From: Byssothecium circinans
Taxonomy: Eukaryota; Ascomycota; Dothideomycetes; Pleosporales; Massarinaceae
NCBI GenBank assembly: GCA_010015675.1
Contig: ML976988.1
Coordinates: 452,944-516,943 of the forward strand
DNA: 64,000 nucleotides
Reading direction: 5' to 3'
Both the position numbers and the translations under genes were made by a program. Each line of letters starts with the position of its first letter. Position 1 is the stretch's first letter. Of the stretch, positions 22,158 to 33,932 are shown piece after piece. The notes below the pieces were generated by a model. The model was not told where the DNA came from and did not search any database. It saw nothing but the letters and a program-made list of their open reading frames with translations.

Positions 22158-22819
22158 AGGCTGGGGTTTGGGGTTGGCCTTGGGTTGGCGAGGGGTGCGT
22201 CCGGTGAAGGGGGGCTGTGGTGATGGTGTGGGCATGCAAGGCAGACATTATTCACCGGAAGTATTGAGCGCGGACAAGGCTGAAGATCTTTGACCGTGTA
22301 GAAAATCGACGATCTCGTCATCTCAGTATCGTTTCATTATTATTATTATTAGGAGGATTGATATTGCTAGAGTCCTAATACATGCAGGCCCTGCTTCACG
22401 CCTTTACTCTCTAGTCACACTCCCCGTCTAGCGATAAAATAAAAATCAGATATACATTTTATGAGCATGCTTGACGAACGAACCTAACCCTTGATACGAG
22501 CGAGTTTATCCATGTCCATTATTCTATTCAACAACTAACCCTAGCGTACTAGCCGGCCTTAGTTCGTAGTGTGCGATTTCGTAGCACAGCCCTCAACTGT
22601 ACCTTACTCAGGCACAAAGAAATTCTGAGGATACAAAAAGTATCATACTTCCTATCGAAACTATAGCATAGAGTAGCGGGATACATAACATGTACCGCAA
22701 TAGAGGTCATGATCATGTTCCCAAAGAGGCCGGTTGCTCAACGCACAGACCATCCCCTTTCCCACCCCCCTCGAGCTACAAAAAAGCAGCAAAAGTGAAG
22801 CTCACACTCCAAAAAGAAA
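22158..22819. other. Intergenic; includes the 3' flank of the tRNA
   Basis: Contains an (ATT)n microsatellite (TATTATTATTATTA around 22335-22350). On the minus strand, right after the tRNA, is TTTCTTTTT (22802-22819 region), a pol III terminator. No protein gene was seen. Confidence 0.45.
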
Positions 22820-22909
22820 TGACTCAGCCGAGGTTTGAACTCGGGACCTTCAGTGACCAACAGGACATACTTGTTAGACTGACGTGATAACCAACTACAC
22901 CACCGAGCC
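22820..22909 (-). tRNA. tRNA-Val (anticodon AAC) with a 16-nt intron
   Basis: The cloverleaf can be drawn on the minus strand. The acceptor stem GGCTCGG pairs with CTGAGTC (two G-U pairs), the D-arm contains AGTTGGTTA, and the T-arm is CCGAG-TTCAAAC-CTCGG. The anticodon stem TCAGT/ACTGA encloses a CTAACAC loop with anticodon AAC. A 16-base insert (about 22850-22865) falls after the base 3' of the anticodon, the canonical eukaryotic tRNA intron position. A T-run follows for pol III termination. The mature length is 74 without CCA. It decodes GTT and, after A-to-I editing, GTC/GTA valine codons. Confidence 0.92.
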
Positions 22910-23613
22910 TGTTTGATGTTAAATTTAACTCTAAAATAATACATATCAGGTAGAAAAAAGATGAGGCTATTGAGGAACGCATTTACACAGCGGAAAAATC
23001 AAGCGAAGAGGGGCAAGAGGATGTGGAGAGTACTAAACTAGCGTGCAGAGATGGTAAGGGCTCATTGGGAGAGTCAGGGGTTAAGCGATGGTGCATGCAC
23101 ATGTGTTAAACGGCGATGGAAAATAACAACATGGGGGGAAGATCAGCTTTTGGGGTTAAGTACTACGGTTTGTATTCACTTCGGAGAGCTTTGGAAACGA
23201 CATGATTAGGACGATTTTCCTGAAGCTTTTACGAACGCGAGAGTATGCGCTGCGGGAGAGACAGTACATGCATGGTTACGAGCAGGGCACATGCTGCTCT
23301 TCGCATCACGTTTTCACGCTTTTGTGAGGATGCAATTCGCTCCCACAATCTTGAAACATGGATTCGCTTCCCACGGTAGTAAAATTTCCGCAACATAATT
23401 TCAAACTAATTCTTTGCAAAGATCACCCAGACCAGATGTAACGAGTCGTACGCTATATAAAGTATTGCATTCTATACCAAGGTCACCTTTAACAATGGGT
23501 TGGCCTGAGCCTCAGTCTTGATCGTTCATTCTATGCATTCATATCCATAGCGCGGTACTTCTCCAAGATCAGTATAAACCACCCATCGCCCCCTTCCAAG
23601 CAGCCCAACCCTC
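22910..23613. other. Intergenic between tRNA and sugar transporter
   Basis: About 700 bases; no gene recognised. The internal pol III promoter of the tRNA means little upstream sequence is needed. The right end is the 3' flank of the transporter. Confidence 0.4.
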
Positions 23614-25544
23614 CTACGCGTCTTCAATATGCTGCACCCCCAAAGCAGCGCCTTTCTGCGCGGGTTTTCCAATTTCTGAGGCAGTGTCATTAGTGACATG
23701 ACTAGTAGAACACCGACGTTAGCAAATATCTCCGAAATCATGTTAATGAAATTGTCATAGGAAAAAATACGCACTGATGCTGCAGTTTCTTGGCGCGCGA
23801 ATACCGGGGAATCGTATCCTTCAAAGCGCCCTTGATGATATCCCCTTCGAATAGATGATGGATCGACTCCAGAGGAACATTCTTCGTCTCAGGGACGCAG
23901 AAGACGGTGTAGATACCCATGAGGACACAGCACGCTCCGAAAAGGAGGAAGGTCCCGTATGTGATTTCGTCGAGCATGAGCGGCGTGATCTTAGCTATAA
24001 CGAAGTTGAAGAGCCACTGTGTCATCAAAGCTCCCGCCATGATAAGCGAGCGAACGCGGTTCGGGGAGCACTCGGAAGATAGGATGAACGGAACCTGAAA
24101 GAGCGATCAAAGTCAGCAGAATTCATCGAAAGGTTCGTTGGAGCGTCACGTACAGGGCCCCATCCGAAGGAATAAAAGACAACGAATAGGTACACGCAGA
24201 TAATTGCAAAAATGCTGTTGCCGTTGAGCGCGTCGCCTGCCTTTACTGGATTGACGGCCTGGTTGACACCAATGTAGAACATAGCGAAAGCTTGTCCGAG
24301 AGATCCGATGATAAGTGACCACTGGCTCAGTTAGCTGAGTTCCTCAGAAGTCGTACCATGTGCGCAAGTATCCTTAAACGTACCTTGCGGCCAATCTGCT
24401 CTGTAAATGCCATCAAGCCAATCGCTGTAACTACAATCTTGACAATGCCATAAACACCCGTTGCGAAAAGACCCGCTGAGGTACCCCTGAGGCCAATTGA
24501 CTGGAAGATTTGAGGGGCATAGTAATTGATGGAGTTCGTTCCGGTCCATTGTTGCCAGAACATTAGTATAACCGCGAACGAGGTTTGATAGAACATGCGC
24601 TTGCTCGAACAAGCTTCCCTCAACTGACCGGTGAGTGGTAGTTTTTCATGTCCCTGGAAATCGAGAATAATCTCGTCCAGCTCTTGAATCACATCTGCGT
24701 CATCGACAGGCCTGCCTCGGACCTTTGCTAGTGCCTTCCCAGCATCTTGTAGTCGATTCTTCTCGACGAGCCATCGGGGAGACTCATTCTGGAAAATGAT
24801 TCCCACTAAGAGAATCACTCCGGGAAGCATCTGAAGAGCGAACGGAACGCGCCATTTCGCTGAGCTCAGAGACTTGATCTGGATGTTGATGCCGTAGTTG
24901 ACGAAGAATGACAGACATATACCAGTGACGTTGAAGAGTTGCATACTGCTGTTGTTAGAAGGTAATCATTTTATAGAGCAAGAATACTCACCAACCGATG
25001 CATCGGCCTCTGATCTCCTTGTTCGCATTCTCGCCGATATATGTTGGCACAACAGCGGAGATCAATCCCACACCAAACCCACCAATGACGCGACCGACGT
25101 AAAGCTGGGTTAAATTCGTAGTGTTGATAGCGCACAAGGTCTGAACAAGAGAGCCCACGATGAAGATGATGTCCGCGAAAATAAGGGCCTTCTTCCGTCC
25201 GAACGTATCACTCACGTAGAATGAGGATAGCGCACCGAAGAAACATCCAGCTTGTAGCACTGAAACGATGTTGCCTTGGAGGCTCGAAAAGTCGGGGCTG
25301 TTCTTATCCAGATTGAACGAATGTTGGAATGCGTCCTGTAAAGAGTAGTACTGGATCAGAACTGGATCCTCGAAATTTCAGCAAGAGATGGAGGCCAATT
25401 ACGAACCATAGTCAACACCCCGCCTATCAAGCCCGTATCCCATCCAAAGAGCATTCCTCCGAACGAGGCCACTGTTGTCAAGAAATACACCCTGCGATAG
25501 GCCTTGACATCTCGCCATATTGCGCTCATGTCAAACTTAGCCAT
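23614..25544 (-). pseudogene. MFS sugar transporter (quinate/hexose permease type) with a one-base frameshift
   Basis: Six exons: 25544-25407, 25335-24992, 24945-24384, 24321-24154, 24095-23775 and 23701-23614. Together they encode about 539 residues of a 12-span sugar porter. Motifs present are GWDTGLIGGVLTM (TM1), FGRKKALIFAD, RVIGGFGVGLISAVVPTYIGE, PESPRWL-like ESPRWLVEKNR, FWQQWTGTNSINYYAP and PETKNVPLESI. It would carry a hexose, quinate or similar compound with protons at the plasma membrane. In exon 5 the conserved run VPFILSSECSPNRVRSLIM needs one base fewer than present: an A-triplet at about 24059-24062 (minus-strand GAAACCGCG) shifts the frame. With that base ignored every junction fits. 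Either the gene is a very young pseudogene or the assembly has a one-base insertion. The acceptor of exon 3 is a tandem CAGCAG. Confidence 0.88.
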
Positions 25545-28500
25545 GGTTGACGAGAGAAAAAAGGTGGGTTAACGTGGGGTCAATTGTGAATAAGAAGTCA
25601 GCGTGGGACAGCGAGAATATAAAAACATTCAGTAAATAGCTTAGGCAGTCAACAAAAACCTCATCGAGTGATGGTTGCAGTAGTTCGCGCCGATCTCCGC
25701 TTATTTTCGCAACTTGAAGAGGCGTCCGATGTGGCTCGCGAAGGTAATGGAACAAGAACGTATTTTAAGACCCCGTAGTAAAGACTGCTGATAATTTTCC
25801 GCGAGAAGACGCAATTTATATCATGAAAACATGGGATGATAGCCGCTGGAAGGCCCGTTAACAATCGGAATCTGGGGGTGGGTTAAAGTCCACTAAGGAT
25901 GACGTGGGGAAGCGGGGAACGTTTGAAGTAGCCGCTGCTGTCAGGTGTCGATTAAACGCCACGCATCGAACAGCAAAAGCCGATGCTTGTGTAAGTAGAG
26001 CGGTAGCATCGTACCGCTATGATGTAAAACAACCCGAGAATGAGACGAGAGTCGGATAGATGGCAATCGCCGTGCGGCTCGGGAGGTGGACTTGGTGTGC
26101 ACGGTCCTGCCGCGTTCCCAAACTTGTCAAATGCCGCCCGAAACCTTTATTTCTTCGTTCGTAATGCTCGCTCAACACTATCACAACGATAACAGTATTT
26201 GAATGCATCATTTGCTCTCCTCAAATACCGCGGCTCTTGAAACAGCCTGTGAAACCCCGAACGAACCTTTATGTTCACAATTACCGAGTAGGCGATTCTC
26301 ACGACAATACATGCAGTGCACCTTGGACGTCACGTGTGGACGTTCAAAACAATCATCAGCACACTGGCATCAGAAAGTATATATCATGGAGATGAAGACG
26401 TTAATTCATTATTAACAAAACAGTAATGTCAGTATAATCATGGACAGCGATCACAAGTTCGCGGCATCCTTTGCGATTAGCGCTGTCATGTATTCCTTTG
26501 TTTATACGCAAGACTTTACTTTTCCAGCAGTACCCAAAAATGTTGGTTATTACGATCTTGCGCTATTGTCAGCAGCTGTGCGTAAAAAAAAAGCTTCGCG
26601 GTGCTGGAAAAGCCGGCAGTCGAAATTCGTGTTCAGGTTCCTATAAAGACTCTGACAGAATACACGACTATTTATGTTAAAAAGCCAACTCTCGATTTCT
26701 ACCTCGGTGCCGACTTCCTCTATTCCTCGAGAGGCAAGAGAGGAAACCAAGAATTTTTGACAGGCTGACGATGCGGTAAGAGGCGAAAAGTCAAAATTTA
26801 CATCAAGTCAAGCCCGGTCTCTTGTAATCATGAATACTGCAAGGGGGAAGAAGGCCCTCGATTGTGGCACATATGAGGCGTGATTCCCGGGATGCGAAAA
26901 GCAATTCCTGTCCCGCAGGACTTGATCTTGAGAGCATTCAAGCATATTTGTTCAAGCCTCCAAGCCAACAGTAAAAGTACTGCCAAATTGTCGAATATGT
27001 CACTGTCCACAGTACAGAGTTGGCCCTCTTAAACCCGACGACGGAGACAGTCTCAGGTGGACTTGAAGATGAAAGCGGGAATAAGCACGAAAGAAGAGCC
27101 TAGAGAAACAAATCCGATCACATGACGGTGTCGTGGGTGGCGGGTTTGAAACGCGTCTTATCGAGCCTGAATACAAGGTGGATGGAAATATGGCCCTCAA
27201 GAGGGCGCTTCCCGCGAAGGTTGCCAAAGGCCAAGATTGTATCGACGATAGATACGCAGTGTGCTCGTTATCGCGGAATTCCGAAGACATGTCTGTATTG
27301 TTCATGCTGCAGCTGTGGTGAGACATCAGTGTCGCAAGATTCTAGGCACGTATGATTGGCAAGCGATTCTGGACGAGCTTGTGCGGAAGACGGAGAATGG
27401 CTTGAAGGGGATTTTACACAAGTGAAGCCGGCATACTCCTCTCTGTATGCACACAGGCGATCAAATTTGACGCAAAGAACTTCTTCTTCTTTTTCGGCAG
27501 AAGGCTGGGAAGTTGCAGCGTTTGAATAGCCGGCGGGCCCCTCACCGTCTTTTGGTAAGTATGAGGCCAGCGTTCGATATGATCATGTAGTCGTTCTCGT
27601 CGAGTTGGTTCACTCCACCACCCTCCAGCGGCGTGGACTGCGTGAGGAGAGGGCCAAATGGAGTAATTGAGTGTTTATATGTCTGCGATGTGCAGAGTCC
27701 AAGAGCTACGTGGCCAGCAGTGAGGCACGGGCATGTGGATGCAGAGACGGGCAAAGTGAGGCTTTGATGTCGGATAAGGTAGGCTAGTTGGGCTGCGACA
27801 GGGCTATCGAGGGTTTGGGCGAGGCAGGAGCGGGGCAGCGGTGGTTTTGACAACGGCAAGATCGACCTGTGTCTACCACCGTGGTAGATGCAGCGGAAGA
27901 AGGCGCAGCGGCCAGGCCCAGAGTGGGAAGATGCGCCAGAGGCGAACATCTGCAACACTTTTTGACGTGGAGTGATGGACCGGAAAATGCACAGTCGCGG
28001 CCGATTGTGGTCGATTATTATTATCGATCATCTCGCGAGTGCTGGGCCGCGGGGCGTTTCAGGAAATAAGTGTCACGGACCAAAATCGCTCCAGCCAATG
28101 ACGTCGGCGCCTCGCAAGTGCGGCGATGTCATTCCTTGCGGATCATCGCTCTCCTACTCACACCCTTGGACCAGGCCAGAGCCCTGCGCACCCTCACGAT
28201 ATTTTCTTTCTTCCCCCCCCTCCCCACCGCTGCGTCCTGTACCGGCATTGTACGTCTGGCGACTTATTCTTTGCTCCTCTACACCGGTGGAGTCCAGTGT
28301 CAGCGTGCCCCTCATTCGCAACTCCACCCTGAACATCTGCATAGCACTTCTCCGTGCCTGGGGATTCCCTGTGCAAACTGCACGACTCTCCCGATATATT
28401 GCAAACGGCGTTACCAGCCGCGCCCTTGCCCCTGTAGTCACTGGGCGCTGCTACCCGCAAACGTCTCCTTGGGCTTCGATTCCTACCTATAACTTGTCCG

Positions 28501-28693
28501 CCATCTATCGGGCCCACCAAGTCCAAGTCTGCCGAGCAGGCACACCGCTGCCACGTACAATTTTCTGTCTTTCCGCATATACCCACCGAATGTACGTCCA
28601 AGTACGATATAGTTCTTCGCCAGAACTCGTCGTTGATTGTCTCTCGTTTGTGCTGCACGCTTCCTACCTTTGAGCTACCGCCGGCTGACTGCA
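25545..28693. other. 3.1-kb intergenic region, no confident gene
   Basis: The left end is the transporter promoter. A 138-codon minus-strand frame (27958-27542) is Pro/Leu/Ser-rich without recognisable domain. Frames at 27972-28673 are overlapping shadows in a CT-rich 5' leader of the following gene. Nothing resembles a transposon or RNA gene. Confidence 0.4.
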
Positions 28694-31558
28694 ATGATGA
28701 CTAGCATCGTACTCCCCCTCAACCCGACGTACAAGACTCCGACTCTTAGGAGGTATTCTTACACCAAAGAAGCCCCACCTTTGCCACCGCGGCCGAATCG
28801 ACGCAACACAACCACAACGCCGGCGCTTCAGCTCCAGACGATAACTCAATCTGTGGGCATGAGTTCACGATACACGCGGCCAGCGTCCCCTCGAGGGCGA
28901 TATACGAATCCAGCACGATCGTCGACGGGCACATTTGACCCGTACTACGATTCGACCTACTATGGCCGCCCTAGCTCGCCGAGGCTGAGCGGCGAGAGAC
29001 TCTATCCCCAGCACACGTACGCTCCTAGCAATTCTGTCAGCTCCCGAACTTCAAGCCTCAAGTACGACTCGTATTTGGGGCGGTCTCGGAGGAACACGCT
29101 CACCGAGTCGGACGACCGGTCAATATGGCCCAACAGTGGCCTCGCTCCCTCAGCCGTTCTGCCTAGCCGTTCGCATGCCTTACATGCGCACCATGAGCGT
29201 CCATCCAGCCCTCTGGCGCGATCTCGGGACAATCGAGGGGACACTTACATCACGCACGGTGCCCCACATCGACGAGAACACAAGAGGATATATAGTGTTG
29301 ACGACGGGAGTCATACAGCCAAGCTCGTCGCAGAGAAGGACACCATAGAGCCCCGCAGTGGCAGGACGTACCATCAGCACGAGTCGTCATTGCCATCTCG
29401 CGATGTTGGAGACGATGGCTATTCCTACACCGATCCCGCAAGCATGTACCGCGATACAGAGCCAGCATGGCGTCGACCTCGATCAGGAAGTGTTGAACGA
29501 AGCTTGCGTCCCACCAGCTTGATTGTGGATCGGGCACCGCGGAGCTCTGCTCGAGATTTGGGGCCTCCTCCGTCAACGCGAGGCTTCGGGAAGATCAACA
29601 GTGGCGTCAGCAATAACAATAACAACAACAGCAGCCGCCACCATGGTAGATCGCCATCTTTGGAGAGGGGTAGGGATACCTCCAAGTATGATACCTATCC
29701 TCAAGCATTACCGCCTCGACCATCTTCAAATGTGTATCACGCTCCTGCTGTCCACCAAGACATCCGGCGGGATTCTCACCTCAGCGACTATCCGCGTCCA
29801 GATAGAGATGTTGAGAATAGGCGATACACGACGGATCAATTCGACCCCGATGTTGCCAAGCGTGGCTTCGGTATTGCCTCCCCAATTGCCGCACAAGAGC
29901 CATCCTACGACCGTCAAGCTCCCTGGAACGTGCCAGAACCTCCACGATCGCGGCCGACAGAATATGGGAAACAATACTACCCTACAGACAGAGCCGAAGC
30001 CAGGATGCCAGAGCCACGAATTCCCCGCGAGCGTGATGTTGTTCCAACTTACGACGAACGTCCACGTGAGCGAGACCGCGACCGCCATGACAGCAGCCAC
30101 ATCTCCTCGTCGACCGTGCCAATCGTCGCTAGTGCGGCTACCGGTGCTGCTGCAACTCTTGGTGCTGCCGGGCTCTTGAAGTCGCGCAATAAAGATCGAG
30201 ACAGTGAGCGCGAGCGCGAACTTGAGAAGGAGCGTGAACAGCGCCGGGAATGGGATGAACGCGATAGGCGTGATCGGATCACGGACGAGCGACGTGATGA
30301 GAGGCGGGAACGTGCACCAGAAGAGCGTCGAGACCGAGCAGTGGAAGAGCGCCGCAATCGTGCCCCTGAGGAGCGCCGTGAACGTGCGCTTGAAGATCGC
30401 CCTCGGGATCGAGCTCCAGAAGAGCGCCTAGCCCCTGTCGTCGCCGCTTATGCGTCGACTCAAGAGTCAGACCGCAGGCCTCGAGATCGCCAATATGAAG
30501 ATGATCGCGATAGGAGGTCACGGAAACAGGCCTCTTCCGAGGACAGTGGTGACGAGCGACCCCGTCATTACGTTGACCCAAGTGCCGCTAGAGAGAGTGA
30601 GCGCCGGAGGGATGCGGTTCCAAAGGAAGCATCAATCGACCCCGATGAGGAATACCGCCGCCGTATACAGCAAGAGGCTGAGCGAAGCGGGCGGAATCGT
30701 GACCAAGGGGATTCAGACAAGGAGAGGGAACGCCTTCGACGTAGGGATGAGCGAGAGAAGTCGCGCGACCGAACCGACGACGCTCGATCGCATGGACCTC
30801 CGTCTACCATCGCTGAACCCCCTCGCTCCCGTTTCGAAGAGCGTCCATCGCACGTTCTCGATACTGATATTGTACAAGAGCCTGATTCCATCACCAAGGA
30901 GCAACCCAGTAGGTCTGTCCAGATCGTCACCCCACCGAAGGAGCCTGCTCCACAGCCAAAGGGTATTCTTCGAAAGCCAACCGAGAAGTTTCCAGAAGAA
31001 CCCGAGCCTATTCGGGAAGGCGTTGCCCCACATAAGAGCCAGATGAAGGGCAACGACATCCCAGTCAATGCTCGCTGGACCAAGATTGATCGCAAACTTG
31101 TCAATCCCGAAGCACTTGAAGCAGCCAAGGAAAGATTCGAGGAGCGCCTCGACTGCGTCATTGTGCTGAGGGTTTTGACCAAGCAGGAAATTCAGAAGCT
31201 GGCTGATCGGACCCGGGCGATCCGCGAGGCTCGTGGTAAGTGAACTTGGCCAAGCAGAGCGGGAATAGTAACTAATGTATACCAGAAGACGAATATGAGC
31301 GTCGTGACTACCATGACGACCATCACGATCGGGATCGAGACCGCGACCGAAGGAGCCGCCGCAGCCATCGCGACGAAGATGATAGGGATCGACGCCGTGA
31401 CTACGATGACAGCGGCGAAGAAGATATTGGCCGCGACCGGGAGCGAGACCGACCTAGAGCGACCGAAGATGGAAGGTGAATAAGAGGCATTTGAGCGAGT
31501 TAATTTTGTACAGTTCAAGCCGGGTACTTACGTTCTTTTCCTAGACCCAAGAAAATGA
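28694..31558 (+). CDS. Large Arg/Glu/Asp/Ser-rich protein, fungal, function unknown; C-terminus uncertain
   Basis: Exon 1 is 28694-31235, exon 2 is 31286-31475 and exon 3 begins at 31546 (introns 50 and 70 bp). The in-frame ATGs are 28694, 28697 and 28859 (MSSRYTRPASPRGRY); the last is also a plausible start. The first about 450 residues are Ser/Arg/Tyr-rich with Pro motifs (APPLPPRP). A hydrophobic Ala/Gly stretch (PIVASAATGAAATLGAAGLL) follows, then a long R/E/D-rich region with repeated RAPEERRDR-type units. Next is a conserved patch, NDIPVNARWTKIDRKLVNPEALEAAKERFEER then VIVLRVLTKQEIQKLADRTR (written here as its parts), and finally an RDRDRDRR tail. By my count exon 3 read from the splice site gives GRPKK and a stop at 31556-31558. 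One frame over, it stays open and equally charged to 31830. Likely a nuclear or scaffold protein; this is inference. Confidence 0.75.
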
Positions 31559-31830
31559 AGAGCGAGGGCAGTCATAGGCACGAACATGGCCATGAGGATG
31601 TCTACGACAGTCACAGCAAGCGACGTGAGAATTCACGCGAGCACACAGAAGATCAGAGAGGCAGACCACACAGTCAAGATGTCGATAGGGAGGAGAGGGA
31701 AGACGAACACGTGTATCCTCATAGGGGTGATCGTCGCCGCTCCTCCAGTGCTGATCGTGATTACAGGAAGACTAAGAGAGGTTTGAGGAGGATTACAAAT
31801 GGGCTGGATCGTGTGTTAAATTTACTTTGA
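31555..31830 (+). pseudogene. Out-of-frame coding-like C-terminal segment of the preceding gene
   Basis: The segment has 91 codons after its own ATG, starting MKSEGSHRHEHGHED and continuing RRENSREHTEDQRGR, DREEREDEHVYPHRGDRRR to GLDRVLNLL. Composition matches exon 2 of the upstream gene, so it is probably the original C-terminus. It is disconnected by one base in the A-run at about 31551-31555. One more A would read ...GRPKKMKSEG... with no break. Either a one-base deletion, an assembly error, or an alternative splice that I could not find explains it. Confidence 0.5.
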
Positions 31831-32474
31831 CTCACCCAACAATCGGAGGAAGGGATTGTACTTTGCTAAGGATCACAGAGGGGGCTTCGGGCTTGGGCTA
31901 TGTTCTTGAACCTATTTCACATATTCTTTTGTCTCCTATAGATCTGCGTTTAGCACTACGAGCGTTTTTGTTTTTGTGTGTTTTGACTCTTGTTGTTTTG
32001 CATAGCGGGGTGTTTGCATAGCATTTAGATTGACTACAGGTACTCGTCGTTCAATAGCTGAGATAGACAGCTCGTTGATGGGTATCGTAACCTTTCTCAT
32101 AATACACACTCTTCGCAAATCGTACAGTCCCAATAAACGCCGACATGAGAAGCATGAGGATGGCTCCCGTGGTATCTATAGCAATCCGACCCATCGAAAG
32201 AAAAAGGCCCAGATCGGATCTTCTTAGACCGCCTTCTGTGATACCTGTAATAATCCGTCCCATCGAAAGAACAGTCTCAGAATCGGTTCATCTCAGACCG
32301 TCTCATCAAAAAGCCACATCCTTATAGTTTGTACAATCGGTCCCATTGAAAGAAAAAGTCCCAGAATCGGTTCATCCCAGGCCACCTCCTCAACTCGTTA
32401 TCACTCATACAGCCCTTCATCCTTCCACTCACCCTCCGCTTCTTCTTTTCTCCCCATGTCCTCACGCCCTGACC
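31831..32474. other. Intergenic between convergent genes, carrying degenerate repeats
   Basis: Apart from the threefold imperfect repeat at 32182-32400 (listed separately) there is no gene. The 3' ends of the charged protein (+) and the F-box-like gene (-) lie here. Confidence 0.5.
32182..32400 (+). repeat. Imperfect three-copy tandem repeat, about 69-83 bp per unit
   Basis: Units start near 32183, 32252 and 32335 with AATCCGACCCATCGAAAG, AATCCGTCCCATCGAAAG and AATCGGTCCCATTGAAAG. Each is followed by A-rich sequence, then (T)CAGAATCGG or the diverged CAGATCGG, then TTCATCTCAGACC-like bases. Copies 2 and 3 are closest. The unit does not code for anything I recognise. Confidence 0.7.
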
Positions 32475-33242
32475 TCAGCCCTTAAACACAGTCTTCTTCC
32501 CCATCATCGACCTCATCTGCCCACCAATCCTCACGACCGTAGAATCCACCGCACCCCTCTTCACCTTGGTCGACTGCACCCACAACTCCGGATCCCGCCT
32601 CTCCATCGGACACACCTGATCGCCCGCGAGATGCCTCTCCTCGCAAAACCAGCACTTCTGCCACCTCTTCCGATTCTTCCGCTTTCGGCCGCTAAGTTTC
32701 TTGAGCCTGCCGTCGATCTGTTTGCCTCCGGTGAACCTGTCGCGGTAGATGTTGGCGGTGAAGTTGGCAGCGGCAGCAGCGGTGGAAAGGATGGGCCACT
32801 GGATATTCGGGAATTCGTTAAAGGAGGGGGGGGAGACCGAGTCTTCGGCGTCAGAAGCGAGGGACATTGCGGCTTTCGAGACATAGACCATGTGTGCGCG
32901 GATAGTCGGACAGACGGTATTCAGCTCGCCGATGCGGTGCCGCAGTTTCTCCTGCCTCTCGCCGTACAAGCTCAGGAACAGGATTTCTTGAAGGAGTTCC
33001 GAGGGCAGCGAGAGGAGATGCGCGCCGTGGTGCTGGTTCGGGATGTATTTGTAGTTTGGCTCGTGTAGCCAGGGCATGATGAATTTGGAAGGCGCTTTTT
33101 CGCGGCGCTGCTGCCGGCGAGCGGATTTCTTGAGAATGCGCTGGAGCGCGGGTGCGGCGCCGATGTGGATTTTGGAGGAGCGTTTGAGGCGTTTTCGCTC
33201 TTGGGTGAGGAGGGATTGGGATTTGGATTTGGATTTGGCCAT
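32475..33242 (-). CDS. F-box-like domain protein
   Basis: Single exon, 255 residues. A basic N-terminus (MAKSKSKSQSLLTQERKRLKR) precedes a short F-box-like signature, LLSLPSELLQEILFLSLYGE (about residues 80-100), which would contact Skp1 in an SCF ubiquitin ligase or a related complex. The middle is helical. A very basic stretch (RLKKLSGRKRKNRKRWQ) is followed by CWFCEERHLAGDQVC, a CxxC...H...C arrangement that may bind one metal ion. A nuclear location is suggested by the basic runs. The substrate is unknown, and no LRR or WD repeats follow the F-box. Confidence 0.75.
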   Translation of the reverse strand: MAKSKSKSQSLLTQERKRLKRSSKIHIGAAPALQRILKKSARRQQRREKAPSKFIMPWLHEPNYKYIPNQHHGAHLLSLPSELLQEILFLSLYGERQEKLRHRIGELNTVCPTIRAHMVYVSKAAMSLASDAEDSVSPPSFNEFPNIQWPILSTAAAAANFTANIYRDRFTGGKQIDGRLKKLSGRKRKNRKRWQKCWFCEERHLAGDQVCPMERRDPELWVQSTKVKRGAVDSTVVRIGGQMRSMMGKKTVFKG

Positions 33243-33932
33243 GGTGGAGAATTGATGAATGGAGGGGGGAAAGGGCAGGGGGTATACTTGCTTTTTTTTT
33301 TATTGATACGAAAGTGCTTCGTCGGAGAAGCTGATGGCGGTCTGGTGGGTGTTGAGGAAAGAGGTGTTGGTGTTTGTGGGATGTTCGATTATATTGAGTC
33401 AGTGGTATGGAAGCGCGCTAGTTGTCGATCTCCCGCTGTTGTGTTACGCTTAATTTGGATATTGCTTCAACGGCGGTAAGGTTTTTGTTTATATATTCAT
33501 TGCTTGAATTTTGGGTTGTTTTGAGGAGTAAATTCTGTTGAATCTTGATATCTTCATTCGGTGAGGCCTTGTGGGTTTTGCGTTGGTCATTTTGGCATCT
33601 CATGCCTTTTCGCAATCACTTCTAGTGCATATGATGCGTGCTGCTGTTCTGCATTCAAAAACTCCTCCCGAGCCATACAGAAGTTTTTGTTGGGATTCTG
33701 AACTGAATGCGTCGCGTCTCCTAATCTCAACATTGTACACCGCCACGACAACAGAGCAGTGCCCTGACCAATGCATTTAGTTTACTAGACTCATTTTAGA
33801 GCGTGAGTGCACAGATAGGAGAGAAAACGCGAGCAAACGCCCTGCTCAGAATTTTGCAAATCTGAGTCAGATTATTGACACATTCCTCTGACAACTCCCG
33901 CACCACCGCAGCCTCTAAACCACGCGACAGCC
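33243..33932. other. Intergenic, promoters of two divergent genes
   Basis: 690 bases between the F-box-like gene and the small broken gene at 33933. Includes a T10 run (about 33292-33301). No gene was recognised. Confidence 0.4.

Noticed and set aside
22690..22887. Plus-strand frame of 65 codons
   Set aside because: Overlaps the tRNA gene on the opposite strand.
27542..27958. Minus-strand frame of 138 codons
   Set aside because: Low-complexity Pro/Ser/Leu, no domain, no splice partner.
28637..28693. Upstream extension of the large charged protein
   Set aside because: Begins with TTG; the first ATG in frame is at 28694.
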